DNA from: Terricaulis sp. | GTDB taxonomy: Bacteria; Pseudomonadota; Alphaproteobacteria; Caulobacterales; Aquidulcibacteraceae | Length of the DNA: 64,000 nt | Assembly (NCBI GenBank): GCA_024707365.1 | Contig: JANPZV010000005.1 | Location: 558,001 to 622,000, forward strand | Reading direction: 5' to 3' | Shown: positions 21,558-32,264 of the stretch, piece by piece | How positions within the stretch are numbered: position 1 is the first letter of the stretch | Layout of the letters: every line of letters starts with the position of its first letter | Made by a program: the position numbers and the translations under genes | Notes under the pieces: generated by a model | Databases searched by the model: none | Told to the model about the DNA's origin: nothing | Seen by the model: only the letters and a program-made list of their open reading frames with translations

Positions 21558-21710
21558 GCGCGAGCGCCTGCTATGGCGCGATTTAATGACTTGTAAACAC
21601 TCGTAAACGCACGCGCGTGGCTAGTGACGCGCGGGCCGAATTCAGCGATGTTTCGGGGGATGATTCGCACGCCGTTTCCGGCGCGCGCCCGCTCACGCGA
21701 AGGGTCGCGA

Positions 21711-22862
21711 ATGCCGCCGAGGCCGCCACGCCTGCCGCCGATCAACCACAAGCTCGCTGCGCTGGCCGCGTTTGGCGTGGCCAGCCTTGCGCTGTTCGGC
21801 GCGATCCAAGTGTTCGGCGACCCAAGCGCGGCGGGGCCCAAGCGCGTAATCGAACTCGCGCCCGGCGATGCCGCCGCGGAGACAGCGCCGCGCATCGATT
21901 TCTCCGACGCGATCGGCGGCGAGAGCATGAGCGTTTATGATCTTTCCGAGCTGCCGCCCTATGAATCCGAGGTCGGCGAGATCGGCGTTGATGGCGAGTT
22001 GCGCGTCGCCGTGGTGGAAACGCCTGAGGCCGCCGCCGCGCGCGCGCCGGGCCGGCCATTGGTGCGCGCGCCGATCGCGGGGCTGACGGAACGCGGGCCG
22101 AACGGGCCTCTGCCGATCATCGGCGTGGATGGCCGCACGCCGGCGCAAGCTTATGCGCGCCCGTTCACGCGCGATCCGAACCGGCCGATGATCGCCATCG
22201 TCATCGGCGGGCTTGGCTTTAACGCGCGCGCCACCCAGCAAGCGATCGATGAATTGCCGCCGGAGGTGACACTCTCTTTCGTGCCCTACGTGGCGGATTT
22301 GCAGACATGGGTGGATCGCGCGCGCGCACGCGGCCATGAGGTGCTGCTTGAATTGCCGATGGAGCCGTTCGATCCCGAAGCGGATGACACCGGCCCGCAA
22401 GCATTGCTCTCCACGCTATCGGCGCAGCAGAACATCACGCGGCTTGAGCTTCTGCTCTCGCGCAGCTCCGGCTATTTCGGCGTCACCAATTATCAGGGCG
22501 CGCGTTTTGCGGCGTCAGCGCAAGCCTCGCAGCCAATCACGCAAGCGCTGCAGCGGCGCGGGCTTGCCTTCATCAGCTCCGGCATCGGCCAGCGCACCGC
22601 GCTTTCAACCGAAGCCGCGCGCGCGAATTTGCCGAACACCGCCGCCGATCGCATCATCGATGCGCGCCGCGACGCCGAAGCGATCGATGAGCAATTGCTC
22701 AATCTCGAAGCGCTAGCGCTGCAGAACCAAAGCGCGATCGGCGCCGGCTTTGCCTATCCCGTCACGATGGAGCAAGTGAGCCGCTGGGCGCGCGATATTG
22801 AGCAGCGCGGCTATCAATTGGCGCCCGCCTCCGCCGTGCTGAACGCACGCCAGCGCCGATGA
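21711..22862 (+). CDS. Divergent polysaccharide deacetylase family protein (YibQ-like)
   Basis: A periplasmic protein of 383 residues with an N-terminal membrane anchor (KLAALAAFGVASLALFGAI). The C-terminal 230 residues form the divergent deacetylase barrel: MIAIVIGGLGFN, TLSFVPYV, VLLELPMEP, YFGVTNYQGARF. The metal-binding His pair of true deacetylases is altered, as in the whole family (COG2861), so activity is unknown. ATG 21711 has AAGGG upstream; Met codons at 21660 and 21648 are alternatives. Its stop overlaps the rppH start. Confidence 0.85.
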   Translation: MPPRPPRLPPINHKLAALAAFGVASLALFGAIQVFGDPSAAGPKRVIELAPGDAAAETAPRIDFSDAIGGESMSVYDLSELPPYESEVGEIGVDGELRVAVVETPEAAAARAPGRPLVRAPIAGLTERGPNGPLPIIGVDGRTPAQAYARPFTRDPNRPMIAIVIGGLGFNARATQQAIDELPPEVTLSFVPYVADLQTWVDRARARGHEVLLELPMEPFDPEADDTGPQALLSTLSAQQNITRLELLLSRSSGYFGVTNYQGARFAASAQASQPITQALQRRGLAFISSGIGQRTALSTEAARANLPNTAADRIIDARRDAEAIDEQLLNLEALALQNQSAIGAGFAYPVTMEQVSRWARDIEQRGYQLAPASAVLNARQRR

Positions 22863-23354
22863 CAACGCCGCAAGATTTGCAGCGCTATCGCCCCAATGTC
22901 GGCCTTGCCTTGTTTCATCGCGACGGCTTGGTTTTTTTAGGCAAACGTGCCGGAACGGAAGGCGCCTATCAGTGGCAGATGCCGCAAGGGGGCATGGATA
23001 AGGGCGAATCCGCTACGGAAGCTGCGTTTCGGGAAATGGAGGAAGAGATCGGCGTGAAGCCGGAACACGTCGAATTGCTTGAAGAAACAGCAGATTGGCT
23101 CACCTACGATTTTCCCACCGACGTGCGCAAAAAAATGTCATCGCGCGGACGTTACATCGGCCAACGGCAGAAATGGTTTGCGTTCCGATTCAAAGGGCGC
23201 GATTCTGATATCCGACTTGATACGCATACGCCGGAATTTAGCGATTGGCGCTGGGGCGCCATTAGAGACTGCGCCGGCGCTTGTGATACCTTTCAAGCGC
23301 GCGACCTATGAGGCGGTGGCGCAGCGATTTAAAAAATACAGCGTTGGGGGATAA
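22859..23354 (+). CDS. rppH: RNA pyrophosphohydrolase RppH, frameshifted
   Basis: A Nudix hydrolase that removes pyrophosphate from mRNA 5' ends. The Nudix box GGMDKGESATEAAFREMEEE plus IG is complete (residues about 43-65), preceded by YRPNVGLALF. GGGG at 23253-23256 should be GGG; then the end reads WRWAPLETAPALVIPFKRAT and closes at 23354, giving 164 residues. ATGA overlap with the deacetylase gene. Base composition is less GC-rich than its neighbours. Confidence 0.93.
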
Positions 23355-23396
23355 TATGTTTGTGAGCCCGAAGGGCGCCGCGATGGCGGCGATGAC

Positions 23397-24239
23397 ATGA
23401 AGCGAGCCGCGCAAACGCCAGTCGTGTTCGTGCATGGCGCGTTCTGCGGCGGATGGGCGTTCGATGCGTTCCGCGAGCCGTTCGAGGCCGCGGGCTTTGA
23501 AACGCACGCGCCGAATCTTCCGCACCATGAGCGCGGCGCAGATCTTGAAGCGCTGGCGCAGGTTGGGCTCAAGGATTACGCCAACGCTGTCGCGCATTAC
23601 GTGAAGAATCTGCGCGCGCCGCCTGTATTGGTGGGCCATTCGCTGGGCGGGCTGGTTGTGCAGCTGGCGGCGATGCAGGCGCCTGTGGCGGGGCTGGTGC
23701 TGCTGGCGCCGTCGGCGCCATGGGGCGTGCCGCCGACGACGTTGGATGAGCATTCCAATCATTTTGGCCTCAATTTTCTTGGCGATTATTGGCGCCGGCC
23801 TGTGCCGCCCGATTATCGCATCGCGCGCGCCACCACGCTTGACCGGCTCACGCGCGAGGATGCGCGCCGCGCGTTCGCGCGTTTCGTGCCCGAGAGCGGA
23901 CGCGCGATCCGCGAGACGGTGCAATGGTGGACCGACCACGCCACCGCGAGCCAAGCGCCGGTCTATCGCATCGCAGCGCCCGTGCTCGGCATCGCCGGCG
24001 GGCGCGACCGGGTGAATTCATCCTCCACCGTGCAGCGCGTGATCGCGCGCTTCCCGAACGGGCAAGCGCACTTTCATGAGTTCAGCGCGATGAGCCATTG
24101 GCTGGTGGGCGAGCCCGAAGCGCCGGAGGTTTCATCGCTGGTGCTGCAATGGTTTGAAGCGCGCGAGATCTTCAAGCGGCGGACGCCGAAGCGGAAGCAG
24201 CTTTCGCTGTTCGGCTGGGGCGAGCCGGCGAGTGCTTGA
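23397..24239 (+). CDS. Alpha/beta hydrolase
   Basis: A 280-residue cytosolic hydrolase. FVHGAFCGGW carries the oxyanion segment, GHSLGG at residues 80-85 the nucleophile Ser, GGRDRV the Asp, and MSHWL the His of the triad. A C-terminal basic tail (KRRTPKRKQLSLFGWGEP) is unusual. The substrate cannot be told. It ends at the convergent junction with the metallophosphoesterase, marked by a near-perfect hairpin. Confidence 0.88.
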   Translation: MKRAAQTPVVFVHGAFCGGWAFDAFREPFEAAGFETHAPNLPHHERGADLEALAQVGLKDYANAVAHYVKNLRAPPVLVGHSLGGLVVQLAAMQAPVAGLVLLAPSAPWGVPPTTLDEHSNHFGLNFLGDYWRRPVPPDYRIARATTLDRLTREDARRAFARFVPESGRAIRETVQWWTDHATASQAPVYRIAAPVLGIAGGRDRVNSSSTVQRVIARFPNGQAHFHEFSAMSHWLVGEPEAPEVSSLVLQWFEAREIFKRRTPKRKQLSLFGWGEPASA

Positions 24240-24243
24240 TGGG

Positions 24244-24303
24244 TCAGTCGAGAGTAGTCAATCGTCAGCGCCCTACTGACGATTGACTACTCACGACTGA
24301 CTA
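24244..24303. terminator. Bidirectional hairpin of heptamers between convergent genes
   Basis: Arms 24244-24268 and 24276-24300 pair at 24 of 25 positions around a seven-base loop. The right side 24276-24303 reads as four heptamers, CTGACGA, TTGACTA, CTCACGA, CTGACTA. The right arm also encodes the last residues and stop of the metallophosphoesterase. The position between convergent genes fits a two-way terminator, though there is no long T run. Confidence 0.75.
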
Positions 24304-25238
24304 TTCTCACCATCACAATCTCCGGCGGATTGAGGAAGCGCACGGGCAAGATGCTTGTGCCGACCCCGCCAGAAACAAACATCGCACTGCCGTTCTCTTG
24401 AATGAGGCCGCACGCATAATTGCGATGGCGCAGCGGCAGGATCGGGCGGCCGATGAGCGGGAGGCTCACCTGCCCGCAATGGCCGTGGCCGGCGAGCATG
24501 AGCGCGAAATCGCCATGCGGCGCATCGGCGAACGGATCGGGCGAATGGGAGAGCACCAGCGTATCGCCGCGCGCGGGCGCCATCGCGCGCGGCGGCGAAA
24601 TCGGGGTGGCTGGTCATATCATCTTCGAGGCCGAGGATGACGACATCCCCGCCCGCGCGCGGAATGACGACATGGCTATTCCACAGCGCGGCGATGCCCG
24701 CGTCTTGCAATGCCTGGGTGATGCTGGCGCGATCGTACCAGACATCGTGATTGCCGATCACGGCGACGGCGCCAAGCGGCGCATCGAGCAGCGCGAACGC
24801 GGCGACGCCGCCAAGAATCTCCTGCTGCGCGCGCCCGCTGCGCGCCGCTTCCGGCGCGTGGCCGTTGACGTAATCGCCCAGCAGCACGACGAGATCGGGG
24901 CGGAGGCCGTTCACGCGCCGCACGATGGCGCCGATGCGCGCAGCATCCACGTGCGGCCCGCCCACATGCGTATCGGCGATGGCGGCGATGGTGAGCGGCG
25001 CGCCCTGCCAATGCGGGCTGACGATCTCAACCTCGCGGATGACAAGCCGGTTCGGCTCGATAAACCAGGCGTAGATATTGGCCCAATAGCCAAGCTCGAT
25101 AAGGCCCAGCGCGGCGGCGATCAGCCAACGATGCTTGAGCCCATCCCAGCGGCGCACGAGCCAGAGGCTGGCCCAGACCATCAGCGCAAGACCGATGATC
25201 GCGCCGATGATCGCGGGCCAGAGTTGCGGATGGGGCAT
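24287..25238 (-). CDS. Metallophosphoesterase with N-terminal membrane helices (YaeI-like), frameshifted
   Basis: Two to three N-terminal helices (residues 5-60) anchor a calcineurin-like phosphoesterase: IADTHVGGPH, LLGDYVNGH, IGNHDVWYD, LVLSHSPDPF and LAGHGHCGQ supply the metal ligands in the usual order. One extra base in the GCGCGCG stretch at about 24585-24592 shifts the frame between the GNHD and SHSPD blocks; repair gives 316 residues. The relative YaeI acts on UDP-linked lipid A precursors in some bacteria; the role here is not established. ATG 25238 follows the family start. Confidence 0.87.
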
Positions 25239-25286
25239 GGCGCGGAGTGTGTGCTGAGGCTTGTGGCGGCGCAATGGCGCTTGGAG

Positions 25287-25372
25287 CGCCGTCCGGGAGC
25301 CATCACCGCAAGCGTTTGTGGTGATGGGTCCCGGGCTTGATGCTGCGCATCACCCCGGGAATGGGTGGAGGG
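25287..25372. repeat. Palindromic intergenic element
   Basis: CATCACC at 25301 pairs with GGTGATG at 25320, and TCCCGGG at 25329 pairs with CCCGGGA at 25354. The block ends in CACCCCGGGAATGGGTGGA. It is similar in style to the elements at 7.2 and 52.0 kb. Confidence 0.55.
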
Positions 25373-25759
25373 TGTTCTGAAGCGGTTGCGTGTCGTGATG
25401 CCGGCTGGAAGCCGGCGCTCCGTTATGGCGTGCGTTTCGCCGCACAGCGCGCGGCGCTTGCGGAGATAAGTGGGCGAAGCCCTCCGAAGCGCGCAGCGCG
25501 AAGGAGGGAGAGCGGGGCGCGCTTTAAGCTACGCGCGAAGAATTTAGTTTGGGTTTGCGCTTAGAGCGCGCCCCGCGCGGATTGTTTTTCAACCGGCGCC
25601 TGCGTGCAGCGTTCTGACGTCGCCCTGGGTGGCCATACGTTGATAAGACGGTTGCTCGGCAGGGTCTCCTCCCCTTGGCGTTTCAACTCGCCACCGAAAC
25701 CGCGACGCTGGGTATCCAGGCGCGCTTAGCGCCTTGCAGTCGTTCCCGGCTCGCGTGCT

Positions 25760-25782
25760 TTGAGAGCCACCATCGCTCTCAA
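25760..25782. other. Hairpin in an unexplained intergenic block, possible structured RNA
   Basis: TTGAGAGC and GCTCTCAA form a perfect eight-base stem with a seven-base loop. Further small stems lie at about 25719-25733 (GGCGC/GCGCC). No known RNA family could be assigned: RNase P, tmRNA and SRP RNA hallmarks were looked for and not seen. Confidence 0.3.
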
Positions 25783-25960
25783 GGAATCCCGGCTTCCCTG
25801 TTTCTCACCGGGGCCGCAGTCTCCGACGTCGCCGCCATCAACCGCATCACGCTCAAACCGCGTTCGGATCGTGATTGGTCTGGTGTCGACAACCGCCTCC
25901 CGTGATCTGAACGGGGAGAGCTTAGGCATGGTGTGAAATCGGTCGGATAGATTTTTGAGT

Positions 25961-26047
25961 CTGGACCGCCGGCGCCTCGCCGGCATGTGTGAAACGCGCA
26001 CAAAGCCTGCCGTTTGAACCATGCCGGCGAGGGCGCCGGCGGTCCAG
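25961..26047. repeat. Long inverted repeat downstream of atpC
   Basis: The arm 25961-25986 (starting CTGGACCGCCGGCGCC) pairs with 26021-26047 over 26 bases with one bulged G, around a 34-base loop. It begins about 30 bases beyond the atpC stop and may end the atp transcript, though there is no T tract. Confidence 0.65.
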
Positions 26048-26078
26048 AGGTGGGGGATAGAGGCGCGGCTATCCGCGC

Positions 26079-26480
26079 TTAAGCGGCGAGGGCGGCTTTG
26101 AGGCTTTCCAGGCGCGCGACGCGGGCGGCGGCGGCTTCGCGCTTGGCTTCGCTGGAGGCGTCACGCGCATCGTCTTGCGCGTTCTTGAGATCGGTTTCGA
26201 TCTGGGCGGCGTCGACCGTGCCGAGATCGACGGCGTCTTCGGCCAGCACGGTGAGCCCTTCGGGCGTCACGTCGGCGAAGCCGCCATTGACGAAGATGCG
26301 CGTGACCGCGCCATCATTGATGATCTTGAGCGCGCCGGGTTTGATCGTGCTCATCAACGGCGCATGGCCGGCGAGCACGCCGAACTCCCCTTCCGCACCC
26401 GGCACGACGACATGATCGACCTCACCCTGGAACACTTCGCGTTCCGGCGAGACGAGGGCGAAATGGAGCTTCCCAGCCAT
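26079..26480 (-). CDS. atpC: F1 ATP synthase epsilon subunit
   Basis: The small rotor subunit that links gamma to the c-ring and regulates ATP hydrolysis. The 133-residue protein has the beta-sandwich start [20 protein letters not shown] and [19 protein letters not shown], and a C-terminal Ala/Arg helical hairpin. It is last in the atp operon but is separated from atpD by two extra ORFs. Confidence 0.95.
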   Translation of the reverse strand: MAGKLHFALVSPEREVFQGEVDHVVVPGAEGEFGVLAGHAPLMSTIKPGALKIINDGAVTRIFVNGGFADVTPEGLTVLAEDAVDLGTVDAAQIETDLKNAQDDARDASSEAKREAAAARVARLESLKAALAA

Positions 26481-26490
26481 AGCTAAACCT

Positions 26491-26790
26491 TCACGTTGGC
26501 GCGCGTTCGGTGACGAGATAGCGCATCATTGCGCGTTCGCCGATCCCGGCTTCCGCCCAGGCCGCGCGCCAGGCGGCCATGTGCGGACTATTCCTATGCG
26601 CTTCGCGCGCTTCGTCATCGACAAAGCATTCAAAGATGCGGACGAGGTGATCATCGTTCACATCGAACGCGAAGCTGTATTCCAAACATCCCGGCTCGGC
26701 CCGGCTGGCTTCGACGATGGCGCGAATGTGCGGCAACGCCGCTTCACGCATCCCCGGCGCAAGACGAACCGTGCCGGCAAGAACGATCAC
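26491..26790 (-). CDS. ABM-domain (putative quinol monooxygenase, YgiN-like) protein
   Basis: A 99-residue ferredoxin-like protein of the antibiotic biosynthesis monooxygenase family. It has [11 protein letters not shown] at the start, [16 protein letters not shown], the [19 protein letters not shown] segment and a closing strand. Relatives act on quinols or polyketides without cofactors; no substrate is known here. It starts with GTG overlapping the stop of the preceding proline-rich ORF, and it ends 11 bases before atpC, so it is in the atp transcript. Confidence 0.83.
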   Translation of the reverse strand: MIVLAGTVRLAPGMREAALPHIRAIVEASRAEPGCLEYSFAFDVNDDHLVRIFECFVDDEAREAHRNSPHMAAWRAAWAEAGIGERAMMRYLVTERAPT

Positions 26791-27056
26791 CCGAACCAGC
26801 CCTTCTTCTTTTTCGGCTCTGGTTCTGGCGGCGGCGGCTCAGGCTGCGGCGCGGGACGCGGGGCCGCGGCCTGCGGGGCCGGTTGCGGTGCGGGCTGAGG
26901 CGCAGGTTGCGGCGCAGGCGCGGCCGCAGGCTTGGGCGCGGCAGGCGCTTGCGCCTCGACCGGGCGCCCAGTCCTTGAATCGACCTCTAGGCCGCCGGCG
27001 GCGCTCCCGCGCATCCCGTCCGGCAACGGGCCGAGCTTATCGGCGAACCAATTCAT
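26787..27056 (-). CDS. Proline/alanine-rich small protein inside the atp operon
   Basis: 89 residues. A short ordered start (MNWFADKLGPLPDGMRG) is followed by a low-complexity Ala-Pro-Gln region with repeated PAPQ units and a basic/aromatic tail KKKKGWFG. No family is recognised. The repeat looks like a flexible linker or cell-envelope spanner, but there is no signal peptide. It lies 18 bases after atpD, and its stop overlaps the monooxygenase GTG, so it is probably translated. Confidence 0.6.
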   Translation of the reverse strand: MNWFADKLGPLPDGMRGSAAGGLEVDSRTGRPVEAQAPAAPKPAAAPAPQPAPQPAPQPAPQAAAPRPAPQPEPPPPEPEPKKKKGWFG

Positions 27057-27073
27057 AAAATCCCCTCGCTGGC

Positions 27074-28507
<1,434 letters not shown>

Positions 28508-28537
28508 TCATCAATCCCTTTGGGCCCGCGTGGGCCG

Positions 28538-28627
28538 TTAATTCATCAACCGCGCCGCGATCAGCCCCGCCGCCACCGCCAGAAACGGCGATAAGATCAA
28601 GGCGAGGCGACCCAAACGCTGGCGCAT
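28538..28627 (-). CDS. 29-residue single-helix membrane peptide
   Basis: ATG 28627 overlaps the ohr stop (TAATG on the minus strand). It encodes a basic start (MRQRLGR), one hydrophobic helix of about 20 residues with Pro at 14, and the ending RLMN. It stops 40 bases before atpD. Tight coupling and a clean membrane-helix pattern suggest a real small protein, but there is no homology support. Confidence 0.45.
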   Translation of the reverse strand: MRQRLGRLALILSPFLAVAAGLIAARLMN

Positions 28628-29048
28628 TATTCTTCAACCACCAGCTCAACCTCGATATTGCCGCGCGTGGCCTTCGAGTACGGGCAGATCTGGTGCGCGG
28701 CTTCGAGCAGCTCTTGCACCTGGGCGCGATCAAGGCCGGGAACGGAGAGCCCGATTCTGGCCGAGAGCGCGAAGCTGGTTTCATCCTTGGAGAGGCCGAT
28801 CTCGACGCTCACCGCCGCCTTGGCCGCATCGATCTTCTTTTGCGAAGCGACGAACAGCACCGCGCCATTGAAGCAATTGGCGTAGCCCAGCGCGAAGAAT
28901 TGCTCAGGGTTTGCGCCCTCGCCCGAACCGCCGAGCGCTTTCGGATGCTCGGTGTGAAACCAGGGCCTGCGCTCTCGGCAAGCGCGACCTTGCCGCCGGC
29001 GCGGCCGCCCTTGGAAATCGCTTTGATGGTGACGAGTGGGTTTGCCAT
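28627..29048 (-). CDS. ohr: Organic hydroperoxide resistance protein (Ohr/OsmC family), frameshifted
   Basis: A thiol peroxidase that reduces organic hydroperoxides. The two catalytic Cys lie in ALGYANCFNGA and HQICPYSKATRGN. The start reads ATSGG-like AISKGGRAGGKV. A missing C (GGG on the plus strand at 28963-28965 should be GGGG) splits it; repair gives PWFHTEHPKALGGSGEGANP and 140 residues, the normal Ohr length. It is placed between atpG and atpD on the same strand, an unusual site. No OhrR regulator is nearby. Confidence 0.88.
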
Positions 29049-29058
29049 GGCTTGCTCC

Positions 29059-29935
29059 TTAAAGCGCCTCCGCCCCCGAGATGATTTCGATCAATTCCTT
29101 GGTGATGTTGGCTTGGCGCTGGCGGTTGTAGCGCAGCGTCAGCTTCTTGATCATGTCGCCCGCATTGCGGGTGGCGTTGTCCATCGCGCTCATTTGCGCG
29201 CCGTAGAAGCCGGCTTGGTTTTCGAGCAGCGCTTGCAGCAGCTGGCCATTGAGATAACGCGGCAGCAGCGCTTCGAGGATTTCGGCTTCGCCCGGCTCAT
29301 ATTCATAGGCCGCGCCCTTGAGATCGGGCGGGGTGACGCCTTCGGGCGCGCGCGGGGATCAGCTGCAGCGCGGTGGGCACTTGGCTGATCACGGAGCGGA
29401 AGCGCGAGAAGAACAGCGTGGCGACGTCAAACTCGCCGGCTTCGTACATCTCGGTGACGGCGGCGCCGACGATGGCGGCGGCGTCCGCGCCGATATTGCG
29501 GAACTCGGAGAGATCGATGTAGCGCACGATCTTATCGGCATAGAGGCGCTTGAGCTGATCACGCCCCTTCTTGCCGACGGCGAGGATCTTCACGGTTTTG
29601 CCGGCGGCGAGCAATTCGGCGATGCGCTCACGCGCGGCGCGGACGATCTGGGTGTTGAAGCCGCCGCAAAGACCCCGCTCGCTCGTCATCACGACGACGA
29701 GTTGGACTTGATCCTTGCCGGTGCCGCGCAGCAAAGCGGGCGCGTCATCGCCTTTCACCGCGGCGGCGAGATTGGCGATCACGCGCGCCATGCGATCCGC
29801 ATACGGGCGCGCGGCTTCCGCTTGCGCTTGGGCGCGCTTGAGCTTGGCCGCGGCCACCATCTGCATCGCCTTGGTGATCTTCTGCGTGGATTTCACGCTG
29901 GCGATGCGATTGCGGAATTCTTTTAAGCTGGGCAT
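29059..29935 (-). CDS. atpG: F1 ATP synthase gamma subunit, frameshifted
   Basis: The central rotor shaft. It opens [20 protein letters not shown] and holds [11 protein letters not shown], with the conserved end [24 protein letters not shown] on the plus strand at 29354-29357 should be GGG; the repaired frame passes through [17 protein letters not shown] and ends at 29059 with 291 residues. ATG 29935 follows atpA by nine bases. Confidence 0.95.
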
Positions 29936-29944
29936 GGGCCTCTC

Positions 29945-31480
29945 TTAAGCGAATGTCGCGGTGAATTCGTCGAGGGCGGCTTTGATCTGATCTTCGATGC
30001 CGTCCTTGCCGATGTCTTTCTTGGCGACGATCGCCTTGAGCAGATCGCCCTTCTTGGCGCGGAACCAGGAGATCAGCTCGCTTTCATAGCGGCCAACGGC
30101 GCTGACATCGATCTTATCGAGATAGCCGCGCGTGCCGGCATAGATCAGCACCACCTGCTCCTCGACCGGGACGGGCGAGAATTGCGGCTGCTTCAAAAGC
30201 TCGGTGAGGCGCGCGCCGCGATTGAGCAGGCGCTGGGTGGCGGCATCAAGGTCAGAGCCGAATTTCGCAAAGGCGGCCATTTCGCGGTATTGCGCGAGCT
30301 CGCCCTTCAGCGGGCCTGCGACTTGCTTCATCGCCTTGATCTGCGCCGAACCGCCAACCCGCGACACCGAGATGCCGACATTGAGCGCCGGGCGGATGCC
30401 TTGGAAGAAGAGATCGGTTTCGAGGAAGATCTGCCCATCGGTGATCGAGATCACGTTGGTGGGGATGTAGGCCGAAACGTCATTCGCTTGGGTTTCGATG
30501 ATCGGCAGCGCGGTGAGCGAGCCCGAGCCGCTGTCTTCGTTCAGCTTGGCGGCGCGTTCGAGCAGGCGGGAGTGGAGATAGAACACGTCGCCCGGATAGG
30601 CTTCGCGGCCCGGCGGGCGGCGCAGCAAGAGCGACATCTGGCGATAGGCCACGGCCTGCTTGGACAAATCATCATAGATGATCAGGGCGTGCATGCCGTT
30701 GTCGCGGAAATATTCGCCCATGGCGCAGCCGGCCATCGGCGCAAGATATTGCAGCGGCGCGGGATCTGACGCGGTGGCGGCGACGATGATCGAATAGCCA
30801 AGCGCGCCCTTATCTTCGAGCGTCTTGACGAGTTGGGCGACGGTCGAGCGCTTTTGGCCGACGACGACGTAGACGCAATAGAGCTTTTCGCTTTCCGGCG
30901 CGTTCCGATCATGGGCTTCGCGCTGATAGATCATGGTGTCGAGCGCGACGGCGGTTTTGCCGGTTTGGCGGTCGCCGATGATGAGCTCGCGCTGGCCGCG
31001 GCCGATCGGGATCAGCGCGTCGATCGCCTTGATGCCGGTCTGCATCGGCTCGTGCACCGATTTACGCGGAATGATGCCGGGGGCTTTCACGTCCACCGTG
31101 GCGCGCTTTTCGGCTTTGATCGGGCCTTTGCCGTCGATCGGGTTGCCGAGCGCATCGACCACGCGGCCAAGCAGGCCCTTGCCGACCGGCACGTCCACGA
31201 TCTCGCCCAGGCGCTTGACCGTATCGCCTTCCTTGAGGCCGCGGTCTTCGCCGAAGATCACGACGCCGACATTGTCGCGCTCGAGGTTGAGGGCCATGCC
31301 CTTCACGCCACCGGGAAACTCGACCATTTCACCGGCTTGCACGTTCTCAAGCCCGTAGACGCGGGCGATGCCGTCGCCGACGCTGAGCACGCGGCCGACT
31401 TCCGAGACTTTCGCCTCGGCGCCAAAGCCTTTGATCTGTTCCTTGAGGATCGCGGAAATTTCTGCGGCGCGGACGTCCAT
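29945..31480 (-). CDS. atpA: F1 ATP synthase alpha subunit
   Basis: The non-catalytic nucleotide-binding subunit of F1. The intact 511-residue protein has [15 protein letters not shown] (Walker A), [17 protein letters not shown], and the signature [17 protein letters not shown]. It is second in the operon, 13 bases after atpH. F0 genes are not nearby, as is normal for alphaproteobacteria. Confidence 0.97.
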   Translation of the reverse strand: MDVRAAEISAILKEQIKGFGAEAKVSEVGRVLSVGDGIARVYGLENVQAGEMVEFPGGVKGMALNLERDNVGVVIFGEDRGLKEGDTVKRLGEIVDVPVGKGLLGRVVDALGNPIDGKGPIKAEKRATVDVKAPGIIPRKSVHEPMQTGIKAIDALIPIGRGQRELIIGDRQTGKTAVALDTMIYQREAHDRNAPESEKLYCVYVVVGQKRSTVAQLVKTLEDKGALGYSIIVAATASDPAPLQYLAPMAGCAMGEYFRDNGMHALIIYDDLSKQAVAYRQMSLLLRRPPGREAYPGDVFYLHSRLLERAAKLNEDSGSGSLTALPIIETQANDVSAYIPTNVISITDGQIFLETDLFFQGIRPALNVGISVSRVGGSAQIKAMKQVAGPLKGELAQYREMAAFAKFGSDLDAATQRLLNRGARLTELLKQPQFSPVPVEEQVVLIYAGTRGYLDKIDVSAVGRYESELISWFRAKKGDLLKAIVAKKDIGKDGIEDQIKAALDEFTATFA

Positions 31481-31493
31481 GTGTTCTTACCTC

Positions 31494-32054
31494 TTAGGCG
31501 GATTTCAGGGCCAGACGCAGAGCGTCCAGCTTTGCTTTGACGGATGCATCGAATTGGCGCGAGCCGATGCGGACGACGAAACCGCCGACGAGGCTCTCGT
31601 CCACGCTGGTTTCGGCCTCGACCTTGGCCCCGATCTGGGCGGCGAGCCCATCGACGATGGCGGCTTTTTCGGCCGCGCCGAGCGGGCGGGCCGAGATGAT
31701 TTCGACTTGGCGGGCGCCGCGATCGCGGGCCACCAGGGCGCGGTAAGCGGAGAAGACGCCCAGCAGCTCGCCGGCGCGGCGATTCTGGGCGATCGCGCCC
31801 ACCGCCTTGCGGCCAAGATCGGAGAGGCCGAGCTTTTCAGCCACCGCCGTCAGCGCCTTGGCTTTGGTTTCGGGGTCGATCAGGGGCGAGCGGGCGGCGT
31901 CGCGCAGGTCAGCGCTTTCTTTCCAGGCCGCCGCGAACGTGGAGAAATCCTTCTCCACAGCGTCTAGCGCGTTGGATTCCTTCGCCAAATCAAAGACCGC
32001 CCGCGCATAACGCGCCGCTGCCTCGGAAGCTTCGCCGTCGAAGGTTTCAGCCAC
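31494..32054 (-). CDS. atpH: F1 ATP synthase delta subunit
   Basis: A stator subunit on top of F1. It has RYARAVFDLAKESNALDAVE at the start and the end motif SLVGGFVVRIGSRQFDASVK. GTG 32054 gives 186 residues, the usual size; an upstream ATG at 32147 would add 31 residues without homology. It is the first atp gene, so the operon promoter should lie in 32055-32264, shared with the divergent transporter. Confidence 0.92.
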   Translation of the reverse strand: MAETFDGEASEAAARYARAVFDLAKESNALDAVEKDFSTFAAAWKESADLRDAARSPLIDPETKAKALTAVAEKLGLSDLGRKAVGAIAQNRRAGELLGVFSAYRALVARDRGARQVEIISARPLGAAEKAAIVDGLAAQIGAKVEAETSVDESLVGGFVVRIGSRQFDASVKAKLDALRLALKSA

Positions 32055-32264
32055 TCTTGTCTCGCTGGTTGCGCCGGCGGCCCTAAAGGCCGCTGGGGAA
32101 TACTCTTGGGGGAAACCCAAACGCCAAGAGGCCGCAAACGCACGCACGCGTGGGCCCCCTGAAGCGCGCGCGGAGTATCATGCTGCGTTCACACTTGACA
32201 ACCGGCCCCTCGGCGCCCCGATCAGCGACAAAAGCGCCGATCAGGCGCGGGGGGAAGCAGATCC

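Larger units (their letters stand above)
25239..26078. other. Gene-poor stretch between the metallophosphoesterase and atpC
   Basis: About 840 bases without a convincing protein gene. It holds two inverted-repeat elements (25287-25372 and 25961-26047), a 12-base inverted repeat GCGGGGCGCGCT/AGCGCGCCCCGC at 25512 and 25565, and a block at about 25577-25945 with several short hairpins. Short open frames on both strands in that block (25675-25905 plus, 25726-26022 minus) mirror each other and look like repeat translations, not genes. Confidence 0.6.

Noticed and set aside
25577..25945. RNase P RNA, tmRNA, SRP RNA or cobalamin riboswitch in the gene-poor block
   Set aside because: A GAAACAGGGAAGCCGG stretch on the minus strand recalls a cobalamin element, but the rest of the core is missing. 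Hallmarks of the other RNAs are absent on both strands.
25675..26022. Mirrored short open frames on both strands in the intergenic block
   Set aside because: Neither has a ribosome site or a family match; they look like translations of a non-coding or repeat block.
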